This document shows, one piece after another, positions 50,760 to 63,130 of a DNA stretch of 64,000 bases. Within the stretch, counting starts at the first letter, position 1. Every line of letters begins with the position of its first letter. The position numbers and the translations under genes were made by a program. The DNA comes from Combretum micranthum (Eukaryota; Streptophyta; Magnoliopsida; Myrtales; Combretaceae). The stretch is taken from NCBI GenBank assembly GCA_024138025.1, contig JAMXBD010000640.1, positions 1 to 64,000 of the forward strand, given 5' to 3'. The notes beneath the pieces were generated by a model. It ran no database searches, was not told the DNA's origin, and saw only the letters and a list, made by a program, of their open reading frames with translations.

Positions 50760-51110
50760 CTTACCAACTTTTCAACCGATTATTAGGGTTTTAGTAGAGC
50801 GAACTGAATCTGAGTGGATAACTTGGTGGCAGATTCAGCGGCAATGCAAGTGGTGTGTCCTGCTGATGGGCGTAAAATTATTTTTGTGGGATTAGTCGTT
50901 CTTGGAGTGCGCGACCTGTGGACATGAGAGACTGAGATTATTGGGAGTGCTGTCAGCACACGTGGTATTTCTGGAAGAGCTGTTCCGGGCCCAATTTTTG
51001 ATAGTGTGGATAGTTGTCTCCTACCTCCATCATGCATTGGTGGGCCCCTTCTTGTTGGCCCATATTGCCCTTTGTTCACTATTTCCAAATTCATATTTCG
51101 AACCATTAAA
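50760..51110. other. GC-richer island with promoter-like motifs, unassigned
   Basis: An isolated block of about 330 bp stands out from AT-rich surroundings. It has a telo-box (TTAGGGTTTTAG, 50783-50794), a G-box (50959-50964) and three TGGGCC/GGCCCA motifs (50987, 51041 and 51055). On the minus strand these lie in the order TGGGCC, G-box, telo-box, the usual order in ribosomal-protein and growth-gene promoters. ORFs of about 100 codons are open on both strands and neither is recognisable. It could be a promoter and first exon of a lost gene or a captured gene piece. Confidence 0.35.
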
Positions 51111-51972
51111 TGTGGATAAAAGGATTTCGTCTCACCTTTACAATGTCAAAAATTATAAAAAAAAGTGGTCTCTCTCTATTTAGTGCTTTTCAGAAACTTC
51201 TTTCTCGTCGTTATTGTACCAAAAGTCTAATAAGATTTTAATAGATGACGAGGAGGGGTGTAAAGTAATAAGTGGCATGAGAGATTGTAGGAGGAGGTTG
51301 AGAATTTTTTTTCTTTTTTTTTTATTTTTTATAATTGTTTACTATATTACCTAATTAAATATATTTATTAATGTTATTTTATTGAATTATGACATTTGTT
51401 TATACAATTTATATTTGTTAGAGGTTTAATTGCATTTTTTTAATGAACTTACCTTTTTTTTTTTTTCTTTTCACTTATTTAACTTCAATAGTCACATTTA
51501 CGGATCAAATAAAAGTATCATCATTTCATTTAGAATATCATAACCATATAAATTAATCTTTTATTGTATATGTTTATTATATAATACTAATCTTGCCAAC
51601 CCATTCAAAGCAACGGATGCAACCGAGTCCTAAGCATGTGGTCGTCATCCTTTCTTTACAAACTTACCTAGGTTTTTATTGTCTCTCTCTCTATCCTTTT
51701 TAACCCCACTTATTTAGCTTCAATTGTCACATTTACATTTACAAACCAGATAAAAGTCTCATAATTTCATATAAAATACATCATAACCATATGATTTATT
51801 CTTTTATCATATACATTTATCATATAATAGAAACCTTATCAATCTTTTGAAACCAATGGACCTAGTTGAGTTTTAAGTAGGCAAACCTATCAACTCATTA
51901 GATGCAATAGCTCCGGCCAAGTCCTCAGCATCAAGTCCTCAAACCTTATTGACTTGTATCATGATGGGTCTA

Positions 51973-52743
51973 TAGGAATGTAACCGAAATAGATTGAGAT
52001 GGGTATACTAAAACCCGAACCCGAACCTGATACCCAATAGGATTTCCAAAACCCATCCCAAATCTATAGGGTTTTTGTCCATGAACCCAAAACTCTCTAG
52101 ACAAACCTTATAGGGTACCTGAATTCGAACCTGAAACCCGATATAAAATTAAAATCATTACACAATAAAATATTTAAAAACATCATTATAAATTTTTTTT
52201 ATCATCGTTTTCTATTTCAGATCTGTTCCCATTTTATAGGCCAAGAAAAAAACTCTTATTATTACTCATGCAATCCTCTTTATAAAATCCCAATCATTTT
52301 CATGGAAAAAAAATCATTAAACGAAACAGTGCAATAACAGGAGTGAGAGGCTTGAATTTGAGGAGAGTGAGCCTAGACCAAGACTAAAAGTGAAGACCGT
52401 AGAGTATTAGTCTATTGTCCTAGAGTTTTTTACTTTTTCTAAATGAATTAATAAAAAAGAAAAAAAATAGCTTTACAATTGATGGAACATAACTGGTTAA
52501 TTTCAAAAACTGAGGCTAAACATAATATATATATATTTATACATTTAAATGGGTTCGGGTTTCTCAATGGATTTTATGCTTGTTCCAAAACCCATTTCAA
52601 AATCCTATAAAGTTTTATTATCGATCCCAAAACTCATTCCAAACTCTATAGGGTATTTATCGGGTTGGGCCGGTCAGATACCCTATAAAATTGGAGTTCA
52701 TATTGATTAACTACTTAAATAATTTAACTCATTTACATCCCTA
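51973..52743. mobile_element. Probable hAT-type element
   Basis: Starts TAGGAATGTAA and ends TTTACATCCCTA, an inverted pair, with AACCCGAACCCGAACC near the left, GGGTTCGGGTTT near 52550 and TATAGGG motifs inside. No matching 8-bp duplication was found, and a further similar end near 52815 suggests a second, overlapping element. Confidence 0.55.
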
Positions 52744-52815
52744 AATAGAATTAGAATCTTGAGCTCAACCAAATAATTACTTGAATAATTTGATTTGATT
52801 GTATCTCTCGCTAGA

Positions 52816-54194
52816 GCAAGAGTTGAGCTGGATTAGAATTTTTAAGTCTAAGTTCACATTATAATCATAACATTAATAGATATGAAAAGCAAATAACAGT
52901 AATAATACAAAAACATTTTCAAACCATGTAAGAAGTTCATTATTCTGATAGGTTAATTCCTTACCTAAAAGTAAAAAGTGATAAATCATTGATCTACTTA
53001 TTTATGTTAACACCTCACACAAGATATGAGGTTCATATGAGACCACATGTAAGGTCACTATTCTTATATATTACAACCTCAATGAAAGATATTGCTATAA
53101 TAAATAGGACAAAATCCTATCCATCCCAAAACTAGGACTTCGACAAATTGCCCAATGCAATGGCCTGATAAAGCCTTATGCAAAGGGGGGAAACATTTCA
53201 ATTCATCAGAACAAGACATGATTGTGACGGTTTCCCGAAACAGTGGGTTGTTTCGGTTTAATATACGAAGATCGTAATTACCAAAGCCTGAAACAGCATA
53301 TTTCCAAATATTCTTGTCATTATTATTTTTTTTTCAGTGAAACAATATTCTTGTCATTTGCACCAAAATATTCTTCTTTATCCTCACCGTTGTGTTGCAC
53401 ACCCAGTCGTCAATTCAAGTATTAAATACGTATTAGGTGTTACGATTCAATCATTTCAGCTTGAAACATTCGCTTGCGTGTTCTCGTAAGACCTATGGCA
53501 ATTTCCTCGTCCTTTCGAAATGAAAGTTGACAATATGTACCAAAAAGTGGTTTTAAATATCAGATGATAAGATACAGTCCCCAGCTTATTTTGAATATTT
53601 GGATGGCGATCCAAAGGGAAACCTTGGTGGACAAAAGAATCTAGCATATTCTAATCCTCAACTTCTCTAATTGTTTTCATCTCACTTAACCAATAGCATA
53701 GGTCAAGGCTTTACCAAACCTGATAATTTCCACTACGGCTCCTGTGAATGTATTTTCAACAGCCTCTTCTTTCATTATATCCTAATCAAATGAAGCATCT
53801 CTTGGACGAGGCCTGCAAAATATTAGTATCCCAAATGAGCTGAATACGCTGAATTATCCATAAATGTGATCCGAAAATAGAGATCATGCAGCTTGGATAA
53901 GGATCGGGTCAAGAATTCTATAGCTAACCATATGTACCAGAGGCAAAACCATAATATGTGCATGCGTTTTCAAAAGTTCTAAATCTTTAAGGGGCAGTTT
54001 TCCAAAAATTCCCAAGTTTGGGAGGTGGCCAGGGGATGAAACACCCCAGACTTGAATAACGTCCTGATGAAACATGAAGGTCAGATCTGAAGCCGAAAGA
54101 CTAGAAAGATTTGAATTTGAAACAATCGAGGAGATCTGGTTAACCCTCCACCCTACTCAACTAAGATGAACACATGATCTATGACAAATCCAAA
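52816..54194. other. SMN 3' flank, no further gene recognised
   Basis: The part next to 54195 should hold the SMN 3' UTR. Short ORFs at 53243-53425 and 53456-54075 show no family resemblance. The rest is AT-rich. Confidence 0.4.
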
Positions 54195-57100
54195 TCAGAA
54201 CTGATTTGCATCAGCTTGTTGCTGAGAACCGCCCCCACCATGCAGTTTCTTTTTAGCAGATTGCTCCGCAAGATACCTGTTACAACATAGACAAGATGTC
54301 AAAAAAATAATCACTTGAGAAAAGCTCGGTAATTTTGCAAAAATATAAAGCCTATTACTAAAAGAAAAACACGCTATTTCAGATACTATTTATTGGCTGC
54401 CACAGCTCAATTTGCTGTATTTAAATTGAGCTTCAAACAATTAAAATGAGCCTTTCATAAAGGACCTCTTTACAGTATTCATTCTTCTACACTCCATTTT
54501 CAGTTCTTATTCTCTATCCATTAGTGGACAACATTCTATAATGGAGTGAAGTTGCAAATATGACTCTTAACTGCAACAAACTTGAATGATTTTATGGCAC
54601 ACTGCATTTTATCTAAATTCACATATGGATGATATGCCATCAACACTGCAAAGCGGTGGTACCTCATATCTAAAATAGCTTCCACATCATGAAGTATGCC
54701 GGATTTCTGAATAGTAAGATGATGGCATCGATGGCTATTGCATCAATATACCATTAAACAGAATTCGATATTATCTTTTCTGCTACTAAGACCACATATA
54801 TAAAATTGGAGCCAGGAACAATGCTTGAGTTCATCTTTGCAAATGAGTACCATCTATAGTTTAGTCAATATCAAAACAACAATTACCAACACAGAGAGAT
54901 AGAGAGAGAGAGCCTCTTCAAACAAATACTCCCGAATTGGTGATCATTATGGGGAAATTTTCTAAAATCATTGAATTTTTCTCACACAATTGCTTCTAGG
55001 GTTTAGACAGCATAAAGACAATTAGAGAAAGACCCCCCAAGTAAATATTCCTGAATTACATACCAAAATATACATATATTCCATAAATGGTGGTGATTTT
55101 GGGCAAATTTTCTAAAAATATAGAAAATTATAGCCACAATTGCTTTGAGATTTTAAAACTGAAAGTTGAAAGAAATTAATGACCCTTTGAAAGTAATGCC
55201 ACATCTTTTATTTGCTCTTTGTTAAGAGTACTGATATACTGAGAGAGGAATCAATGAATATATGGCAACTCAACCATTAACATAACAGCTAAAACAACCA
55301 CACGCTCTTGCAATGTAGTTTCCACGTAACAAAAACTTTCAAGTCAAGTCACACCACTAAAATTGGAAGGTAAGGCATATGTGTAGCAATGACAACACGT
55401 GGGTTATGTTTAAAAGAGTAAAAAAAAAAAAAAAACACATAGACAAACATTTCTTGGAGAATGTAGTTGCTATTTATGTTACCAAAGAAAATCAGCTTAA
55501 ACTCTTGGAGCTGGATATTCGTGATTCAATTGTGACAAAACTATAGAAAAAGAAAAAACTAATTACAAGTACTACCAAGAATCATTACTTACTTCCCAGT
55601 GCAAAAGCCTGCAGTGTACCAAGCCATTAAAACATCACTAAGCTCAGTCTGAGGGCTTGTAGCCTTTGCCATTTCTGCATCTTCCTTTTTGCCTTTCTCT
55701 GAAGAATAAACAAGGTACAACTTGAGGGTCAGTTATAAATCATATAAACAACTAGAACCTACATGTGACCCATCAATTTAACTATCTTTTATAAGCATAT
55801 TAACTCTTTGCAAGAATGTATCATATATTAATAAATGCAGCTATTGATTCATATCATGTGCCATTAATTTCCAGGGTAGCAGCTAAAATCTGTACATCTT
55901 CATTTAATTTCTGTCTCAATGCTCCATAGAAAGAGTTAAAATCCATGTCATATGAGCCAAGTTTAACAAGACAAGTCAGCATTATTATGCTGCAAGAGCT
56001 TTCACATGTGTTTAATAGAAGGAACTTACGCTCATTCATAATTTAACTTTTTCTGGCTACCAACACTTTTACTTCAATGATGCTCTTCTTTGCAACAGAG
56101 GACAAGCTTACTAATTAATATGCTGGACATGAACCATGCATACCTTCTTCACGCACTAAAGAAGCAGAACTCTTCGTCTTGACTGAAGATATTGCTTTCT
56201 CAGCAGCTTCAATGGCTCTTCTACCGATGCCACAATCTTCAAGGGGTGACTCTTGTGGTACACAAGTTCCACTAAAACAACAAGCAGAAGCAGGACATGC
56301 TGCTGCAATAGGACAGGAGCACGGACAGCAGGAACCAAAATCTTCCTGATGAGAGGTCTGGTTTACCAGGTCAGGGTACTGTTGGTAAAACAAGGAGGTA
56401 GGATCAGAGCCAGAAGCAAGCGCTGAACCCTGTTGATTATTATATACAGATTGTTGCAGTTGTTGTAGAATTTTATCCTTCTCTGCCTCTAGCTCATAAT
56501 ACTGAGTGAGTAGTTTGTTGAAATCATTTGTTTCTTGCAAGTAAGAGTAGCTGTCTGATGGACCTGGTAGAGATGTAGCTGCAGATGTGTTTATAGATGG
56601 ACTTTTACTAATATGCTCACCAGGTTCCCTAACTTCCTTATCAGTATTCACCATTCCAGCGTTTTTTTTGTCTTCCTCCCTAAGATTTGACAGACAAAAT
56701 AAAAAGAAGAAATTAAAAATATAGTGAAAGTAAAGGAAAATAAGTAAATCCACCCACATGGCTCTTAATCAAATATAGTATTGTAATCTACAAAAGGCAG
56801 CAATTTCCATGTACTTCCTCCACCAGTATGATGTGCATATTTCTAGTATGCTGACGAGATTTGTTCATCCTAGTGGGGCATAAAACAAAGTATTTAAAAA
56901 AAAAACAAAAAGAAGAAGAAAATTGAAAAATCCAACTGTCTCTAGAAGTAGCTTTGATACAGGTACATGAAGAGAGCCCCACAATTAGAATCAAAGAAAA
57001 AGACAGTTGTTTATTTCAAGGAAGCAAAGGCTAGCAAAAAAATGCAATAAAAAGGCAGTAAATGACCCATATAACTTAATAAGGTAACAGTTAACAAGTG

Positions 57101-59808
57101 TGCTTAATATGTCATCACTCAAAATAAGCAGATCGTGTACAGCATGCAAGATGTGATAACTAAAATTTAAACTAGATAAAGCAATTTTTTATTTCCGTTT
57201 TTTAGCAAATGTACTCACCAGTAATCTAGACAAGTTAGCAGCTATCCATGACTCTCTTGAAACTTCAAACAGAAATGAAATTGCCAAACTAAAAAATGAT
57301 AAAAAGAAGATTTCTAACGCTATGCGATTTAACAAGCAAGGTCCACGAACAATTGAATCACCCGATTCTGATAAAAGCGGAGGAAAAAGCACTAGAACAA
57401 ATATTTGAAATGAAAATGTCTAGAATCATAATAGTCTTCTATTTATAATCAATAACGTTATAACAGGCTGCCATGTGTTATGATGAATGTGAAATGCTGT
57501 TTCTGCCAAGCAGACTACTATGTCATTAACCCATGGATAACCGGAATTACAGATCACTCACTTGAATAAAGGAATGCCTCTCTCTAACATAATAAATAAT
57601 TCTACCTGGATCAAGCATTGAAATAAACAATGGTCTTAGAAAACACCAGCTAACCTTACAGTTGCATCATCTTTCTGACTGAATTTAGATACATCCTCTT
57701 GCTCTCCAAGTTCCACTTTGCCTCCTCCATGCAAAGGTTCAGAATTCTTCTTTCCATGCATCGTCTGGACAAACCAAGAGATTGGAGCATTAGATTCATA
57801 TATTAAAAATACGTTGAACTATCAGATCTCTATAGTCATTTCAACACTCAAATATCATGCAATGCATGTGTGAATGTTGTGACTTTGCGGTCATAGCCAA
57901 AAGCAAAAATAATAATAATATTAATAATTATAAATTAAGGCCTGAGTTCGACATAATATTCAAATGAACCTATGAAACAGACCCCTTTGGAGCAGTGTAA
58001 AGATGAGAGAAAGCCAACAACATTGGGAGAAATGACAAGAAACTTACAATAACACCCCAAAGCAATAACAAATTAAGGGCAAATAACCAGCATTTGACAT
58101 GTTTTCCTAGACTTTTTGCTCATTTCTCCAAATACACAACCTTACACCTACTTATGCTTTTGATATTTCCTTGATGGCAAACATTCTAAATGCCAATTTC
58201 AAATGCTTTTACAAAAGCCACTTTGAAATTACATCCATCCTTACTAATAATAATAATAAAAAATAAATATTGTTTTGATGCTGACCACAGTACCATGCTT
58301 CCAGAAGCTCATACTAGCACAAACACCATAGTTAACCTCATGCGCACTTTATTCTTAAGTAATCTCACACTTTGCATGCCTGACAAGTAAAACATCATAA
58401 CATGCAACAACAAAGAAAAACCATAACCAAATGATTCATTTCATAAATTGCATATGTGTTGAATTCATACTCACATACTGCAAGTAGTTCTTCGTAGCTA
58501 GTAGTTACCCAAGTACATATACGCCAACTAAAATCTCAAGTACAATTCTCTTGCAAGTGACCAGAACTACTTCTGAGCCTTTCGATTAAAATTGCAGAAC
58601 AAACACCAATGAATATGCATCAAAAGCATATACAAATGATTTATTTCAATTGAAGATGCTCATATTTATATGGAAAAAAAGTCAAATTTTTGCTCATATT
58701 TTAGTAAGTTCTTCAATATTTGCTAGATCAGTGCATTACATAGACTAGTTTTTAAAATGCAACAGCAACAAAAACTCAAGTCCCAATCTCTTGTCGAATT
58801 TTACTTAGCCAATCTCAAGTACGTTGGATCAAACCCTCAACTGAAACAGGAACACATCAAAGAACAAATGGAAATCCGTTCGTATCAGTTAACACCACAT
58901 ATAGATACAAACTGCATTAAAATTAATTTCACATGACAACAAACACTTCCTCAAACATGATAGCCTCTACTAATTAGAACTTCCAAGTTCCAAGCATCAT
59001 ATGCAACGAATTTTACTCTGCAGTATATACTTCATTTGCATCATTAAGAAACGTCTATTCTCATTACAATAAGTAAACAAAATCCATAATTCAGAACCTG
59101 AAATTCAATTCTATAATATCTAGCCCCACTGCAACCCCCAACCGAAACTGGAACACATGAAAAAAATCAAGAAATCCCTTCCCATAGTCTTGAACATTAT
59201 AATCTCTAATATCATTTCCAAGCGACCTATACGCAAAATTCAAGAATCACCTATTTTCATTACAATAAGTAAACGATTGATTATTCAGAACATGAAATTC
59301 AGTTACAACACCTAGTCCTAGTGCAATCCCAAAACGAAACCAAACTAACTCAAAACCTTGCATAATTCCTTCATTGCGTTTACATTCATATGCATAAATA
59401 CGAACCGCATCGTAAATCAATTTCACATAACAACAAACAATTCCTTGAACCTTATAGCCACTACAAATAACACTTCTGAGAATCCTATACACAGAACTCA
59501 CTTTCATATACTTTACTTCATTAGCATCATCAAGAATCATATAATTTTCATTACAATAAGTAAAGGAAATCGATTACTCAGAACATGAAATTAGATTTTA
59601 CATCATCTAACCCTAGTGAGAAAGAAAGAGTGAGTAAAGCATGTCAGTAAGAAAAAAGAAAATGCAAAAAACGATTTTAAAGAACCAAAAAGAAAAGAGT
59701 AAGAGAGAGAGAGAGAGAGAGGGAGAGGGAAACCTTATACTTGGACATGGCATTATCGAAGGCATTGATGAGAGCTGAATCATCCCATAGTTGCCCTTGC
59801 TTGTCCAT
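54195..59808 (-). CDS. SMN: SMN (survival motor neuron) homologue without a Tudor domain, 5 exons
   Basis: Predicted core subunit of the SMN complex, which loads Sm proteins onto spliceosomal snRNAs. Exons read downward: 59808-59734, 57764-57655, 56679-56144, 55698-55593 and 54276-54195. All introns are GT-AG and total coding length is 909 nt (302 residues). Residues 8-25 (WDDSALINAFDNAMSKYK) match the Gemin2-binding helix of animal SMN. Residues 259-278 form the YG-box oligomerisation helix, with LSDVLMAWYTAGFCTG. Between them are a Gln-rich helical stretch (about 113-138), a Cys-rich patch (179-196) and an Ala/Lys-rich segment. No Tudor domain is seen; the tail is Gly/Gln-rich. Exon 2 must use the donor after position 57655, because the GT five bases earlier in transcription breaks the frame. 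The ATG at 59808 is chosen because the upstream in-frame codons contain no ATG. Animal SMN is about 294 residues. An unseen Tudor exon in the large introns cannot be fully excluded. Confidence 0.85.
57160..57408 (+). other. 82-codon open stretch without a start, antisense in SMN intron 2
   Basis: Reading frame open from 57160 to a TGA at 57406, just after stops in the same frame. The translation is hydrophilic and helix-like, with LDKLAAIHDSLETSNRNE and then a Ser/Gly/Lys-rich end. It has no early Met. An AG acceptor-like site precedes the main part. I do not recognise the family. It may be a captured gene fragment, an unannotated exon, or chance. Confidence 0.25.
58800..59620. repeat. Imperfect tandem duplication inside SMN intron 1
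   Basis: A block recurs at an offset of about 490 bp. A segment beginning ATTTCACATGACAACAAACA near 58926 returns near 59420, and CATTACAATAAGTAAA near 59061 returns near 59551. A shorter third copy of the second motif sits near 59257. Copies have diverged by substitutions and small indels. The block reaches to within about 100 bp of the exon 1 donor. Confidence 0.75.
59702..59730. repeat. GA/CT microsatellite beside SMN exon 1 donor
   Basis: A GA run of about ten units begins four bases inside intron 1 of SMN. On the coding strand it is a CT-rich tract right after the donor at 59733. It is probably length-polymorphic. Confidence 0.8.
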
Positions 59809-60335
59809 CGCGCTTCTTTCTGCTATTCTTGTTCTGGCTTCGCGTTCCGGTTTATACACTATGCTAAAACTAAAAGTAGCCTTTAAAATTTTTTGGGTTT
59901 CTGTGCTCTGGCTCTTCCCTGGTATAAATAGCAGTAGTACCCCATAAACAAGTGATAAAAAAGTTCAAAATTAAATAAATTAATTATTAAAAACTATAAA
60001 ATCTTTTTAATATAAATAAGTTATTATTTAACAATAACTTCTTAGCTTTTGTTTTTAGGAAAAGGAAAAAAAATTAATATTTTTAAAAAAATTACTGAAA
60101 TGCCACTGAAAATAAAATATTCCAAGTTTTAGGGTAACTTGACCTCGTCTCTTTAAATGTTCCGCATTGGACCTCATATGTTTGAGAGAAGAGGTTCTTA
60201 ATCTCGTCTCTTCAACTGATGCGGTTGGCGAGGTCTAAACTCACGACAGTACTTCATCTTCTTTATTTAACGCGTGGAAAACACTCTTAAATTCCTCAAT
60301 TCCAAACCGAAACCCTAGCCCCTAATTTCCCAATT
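59809..60335. promoter_or_regulatory. Short intergenic region between SMN and a divergent ORF
   Basis: About 530 bp separate the SMN start from a plus-strand ORF. The SMN-proximal part is AT-rich. The distal part (60130-60330) is more GC-rich and has two related segments that both contain CTCGTCTCTT followed by a CGCATT or GCGGTT box. It ends with AAACCCTA-type sequence near 60310, typical of plant 5' leaders. A shared bidirectional promoter is possible. Confidence 0.35.
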
Positions 60336-60506
60336 ATGATTGACGAAAAATCAAGGCATCTTTTAGAGTTGGATCGATTGTTAGGTGTTGAGGAAGTGAT
60401 AAGATCGTGTGGAAGTGAAGAGTTTTGTGTGAAAAATCCTGAAATCGTACCAAAATCAATAAGTAATTTGGTTTTTAATTTTCACATGAATTTCCGCTAT
60501 TTGTGA
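60336..60506 (+). CDS. Short ORF or first exon, function unknown (56 codons)
   Basis: ATG at 60336 follows an AAACCCTA-rich leader. The ORF runs 56 codons to TGA at 60504 and its first 40 residues look protein-like (start MIDEKSRHLLELDRLLGVEE, acidic and Leu-rich). A GT donor-like site near 60460 (before TAATTT) could make it a first exon, but no convincing second exon is visible before retroelement DNA begins at 60857. It may be a gene truncated by insertion, a short peptide gene, or chance. I do not recognise the family. Confidence 0.35.
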   Translation: MIDEKSRHLLELDRLLGVEEVIRSCGSEEFCVKNPEIVPKSISNLVFNFHMNFRYL

Positions 60507-60856
60507 TGTTGCATTAGATGTCGGGATCCTACATTTACTGTTAGTATTGCTGCATTGTGGTATGGGTTTGGGAAACGAGCTTGGCGTGTTGCTTGGTTTT
60601 TTTTTTTTCTATATCGTGTTCTTCCTTCGTGTCGGACCAAAGGACCAAATTTTTTTATTTTTTTTCGTTGTTTCCCTATTTCTTTTTTGGTGTTGTAGTT
60701 TTCTCTATATAATTGATGAAATTATGATGTAATTGTGATTATAATATTTAGTTTTTGAAATTATAAACCAAATCATGAAAAAATCATATACTGTTTATAT
60801 CATACACATTGTAATATACTATTAGAAGACTGAGATGAATATAGTAGCATTAGTAA

Positions 60857-63130
60857 ATGTCACACCCCAATAATACCCTAGTAGTAATACATATAATATG
60901 ATACAGCCTGATAACCTAGACAATATCAAATACACACATTATTACTAGAACTACTTTGGAAAATGACATGAGTTTAACAAAACAGGATCTTTTTTGTTGT
61001 GTGATAAGAAATGATGAAAGCAAATAAAATCACGATACCATAAATAGGTCTTACTGTCGAATAATAACTATTACAAACAATAAAACTTTCTAAGTTCTCA
61101 GATAATAAAATTGATGTACTAACACCAATTAATACATATAAATAATAAACTATTCTCCCTGTTTCCAAGACTCTTCCAGCTTTAGAAATATACCGGCTCT
61201 AAGCTCCTAGAAGCCAGCAACCAAGGCTTAAGTGTCATCCTATAAGGACTATAGGAGTGTGAGCATAAACCACTGGCTCAGTGAATAACCATAACTTATC
61301 ACACAATAAGCAAGTTATTATCAATCATATGTAATGCATCAATCAAACATATGAACAATTACAAGCTTAGACAGTCCGGAATCCAAACAGGATGGAGATT
61401 TGCGCCCTCTCATCAGAGTTGAAGGAAAACCAATCTATGAATCACCTACCCAGGAGAAACTAAGTACACAGGAATATCACAATCCTCAATTATTATCTCT
61501 TTGTGTTAATGTTGTTTTAAACACTCATTTCCTGTTTCAAGCCTTAGAAACTCTACTAAGTGTTAGACATTTCACAGCGATACCATAGGCGGCGTCCTTC
61601 ATTACCAGTTGGTTTCCATGGAACCGATAGAACAAAGGTAATCTTGAGTAGAACTACTAGCCTCTTGCCAAGAAAAACCAAGTATTACCAAAGAACCAAA
61701 GTTCTAACACGTAGTAGGCTATCACATAATTATAATGCAGTGTGTGCAATTTATGCAATGCATGTATCATTTTACTTATGATTCCGATAATTTTTAGTCA
61801 GGTTATAAGTGTTCAAACTTCGTTTAAACTTCATTCAAACATGTTTCACATACAGTAAATTCATAAGTAATCCATTATCACTTTTATTTAATATTATTTG
61901 TCAAACAAATAACTCTAAACAGCAAGCAAAACCCATAACCCATATACACACGAGTTCATCATTATTATTCTTGTATTATAATACAGCTAAACTACAATCA
62001 CAAACAATGTAATAAGTCTAAGTTACTTACCTGCTCATATTGATCAGTCGTAGTAATCGACCAGGAAATCCTCAATAATATTGAAATTACCTATTGAGAT
62101 GAAAATATCCATCAATAATATTTATAAATAGAATATTAAATTCCTATGAGTGTCTAAGTGTCCTATATCGATATTTGATGATATAATTTCTACTGTATTT
62201 ATCGATTTCTTAAAGTATTAATTCTTATAGAAAAGGATATCTAATGTTTAGTTCTACTAAGTTTCTTTTGATTGTATATTATTTTAGAGGATCTCATTTA
62301 TCATTTAAACCTTCATTCATATCCTAAGCTCATTCATAACTTATAGAGGTATTAATATGTGTAATTTCTATGAATTTGTTCATAATATTTTTCTTGTAAT
62401 GTAGAACTCCTAATCGTGCTTTTAAAGCTTGTTTTATTAAGTTTTATGTTCATATAAGGTCTTGGAAGCATTAGACATGAGTTTAGACTAGTTTAGATTA
62501 AATTTGAGTCTTGTTTTGTCCACTTCATTCCTAAATCCGAATTTATTATTACTATTTTATAATATTTCTAAGTTGTTGTCTTTCTTAACCAACAATATCT
62601 AAACATTTCTAACACATCAATAATCCATCCACTTGAATTCATCAATGGATTAACAATTTCTTCCCAACTACATAAGCTTTCTTCAATGCTAAATAATTCA
62701 TCCTAATGTCTATACACAAATATAACAAGGATATTTTGATAGTTTAGAATTTACCTTGGCTTCTTTCTAAGCAAAAATCAAACCTATATCAAAGGTTAGA
62801 TGATAAGTTCCTAACTAAATTAGAAGTTAACTACATTAACTATAATGAAAGTTTACTAATTCTAACAAAGATTTTTACCTTGTTGAGCTAGGTTCCCACT
62901 TGGGTCTATAGTAAACCAAGACTTTTTAACTTGGTTTTAGATGTTGTTGGAGAGAAGGAATTGATGTTCTTAATGTGCTTAGTGTATAGATGGACTATGG
63001 GAAACAACTAGAGGTTTATGTCTTGTCTTAAGAGGTTTCCAAGCTAAGTAAATCTAGGTTGTGTGTGTCATGGTTATTAGGTAGTATCCAATAACCAATA
63101 TAATGCATATAAATATCTATATGTGCTACG
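60857..63130 (-). mobile_element. Diverged long LTR on the minus strand
   Basis: On the minus strand the block ends GGGGTGTGACA (60857), like the family end GGGGCATGACA. Upstream of that it keeps the order seen in the solo LTR: GGCGCAAATC near 61395 and GATTACTACGACT near 62055, a match to the GATTACTTCGATT block. The far end is not placed. Several 60-90 codon ORFs here are incidental. Confidence 0.5.

Noticed and set aside
55854..56039. 61-codon minus-strand ORF between SMN exons 3 and 4
   Set aside because: Lies in an intron; splicing from 56144 to 55698 keeps the frame and joins conserved sequence without it.
59809..59859. Extension of the SMN reading frame upstream of the ATG at 59808
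   Set aside because: The frame is open but its upstream end is a GTG, not used as a plant start; the first in-frame ATG is at 59808, next to the conserved helix.
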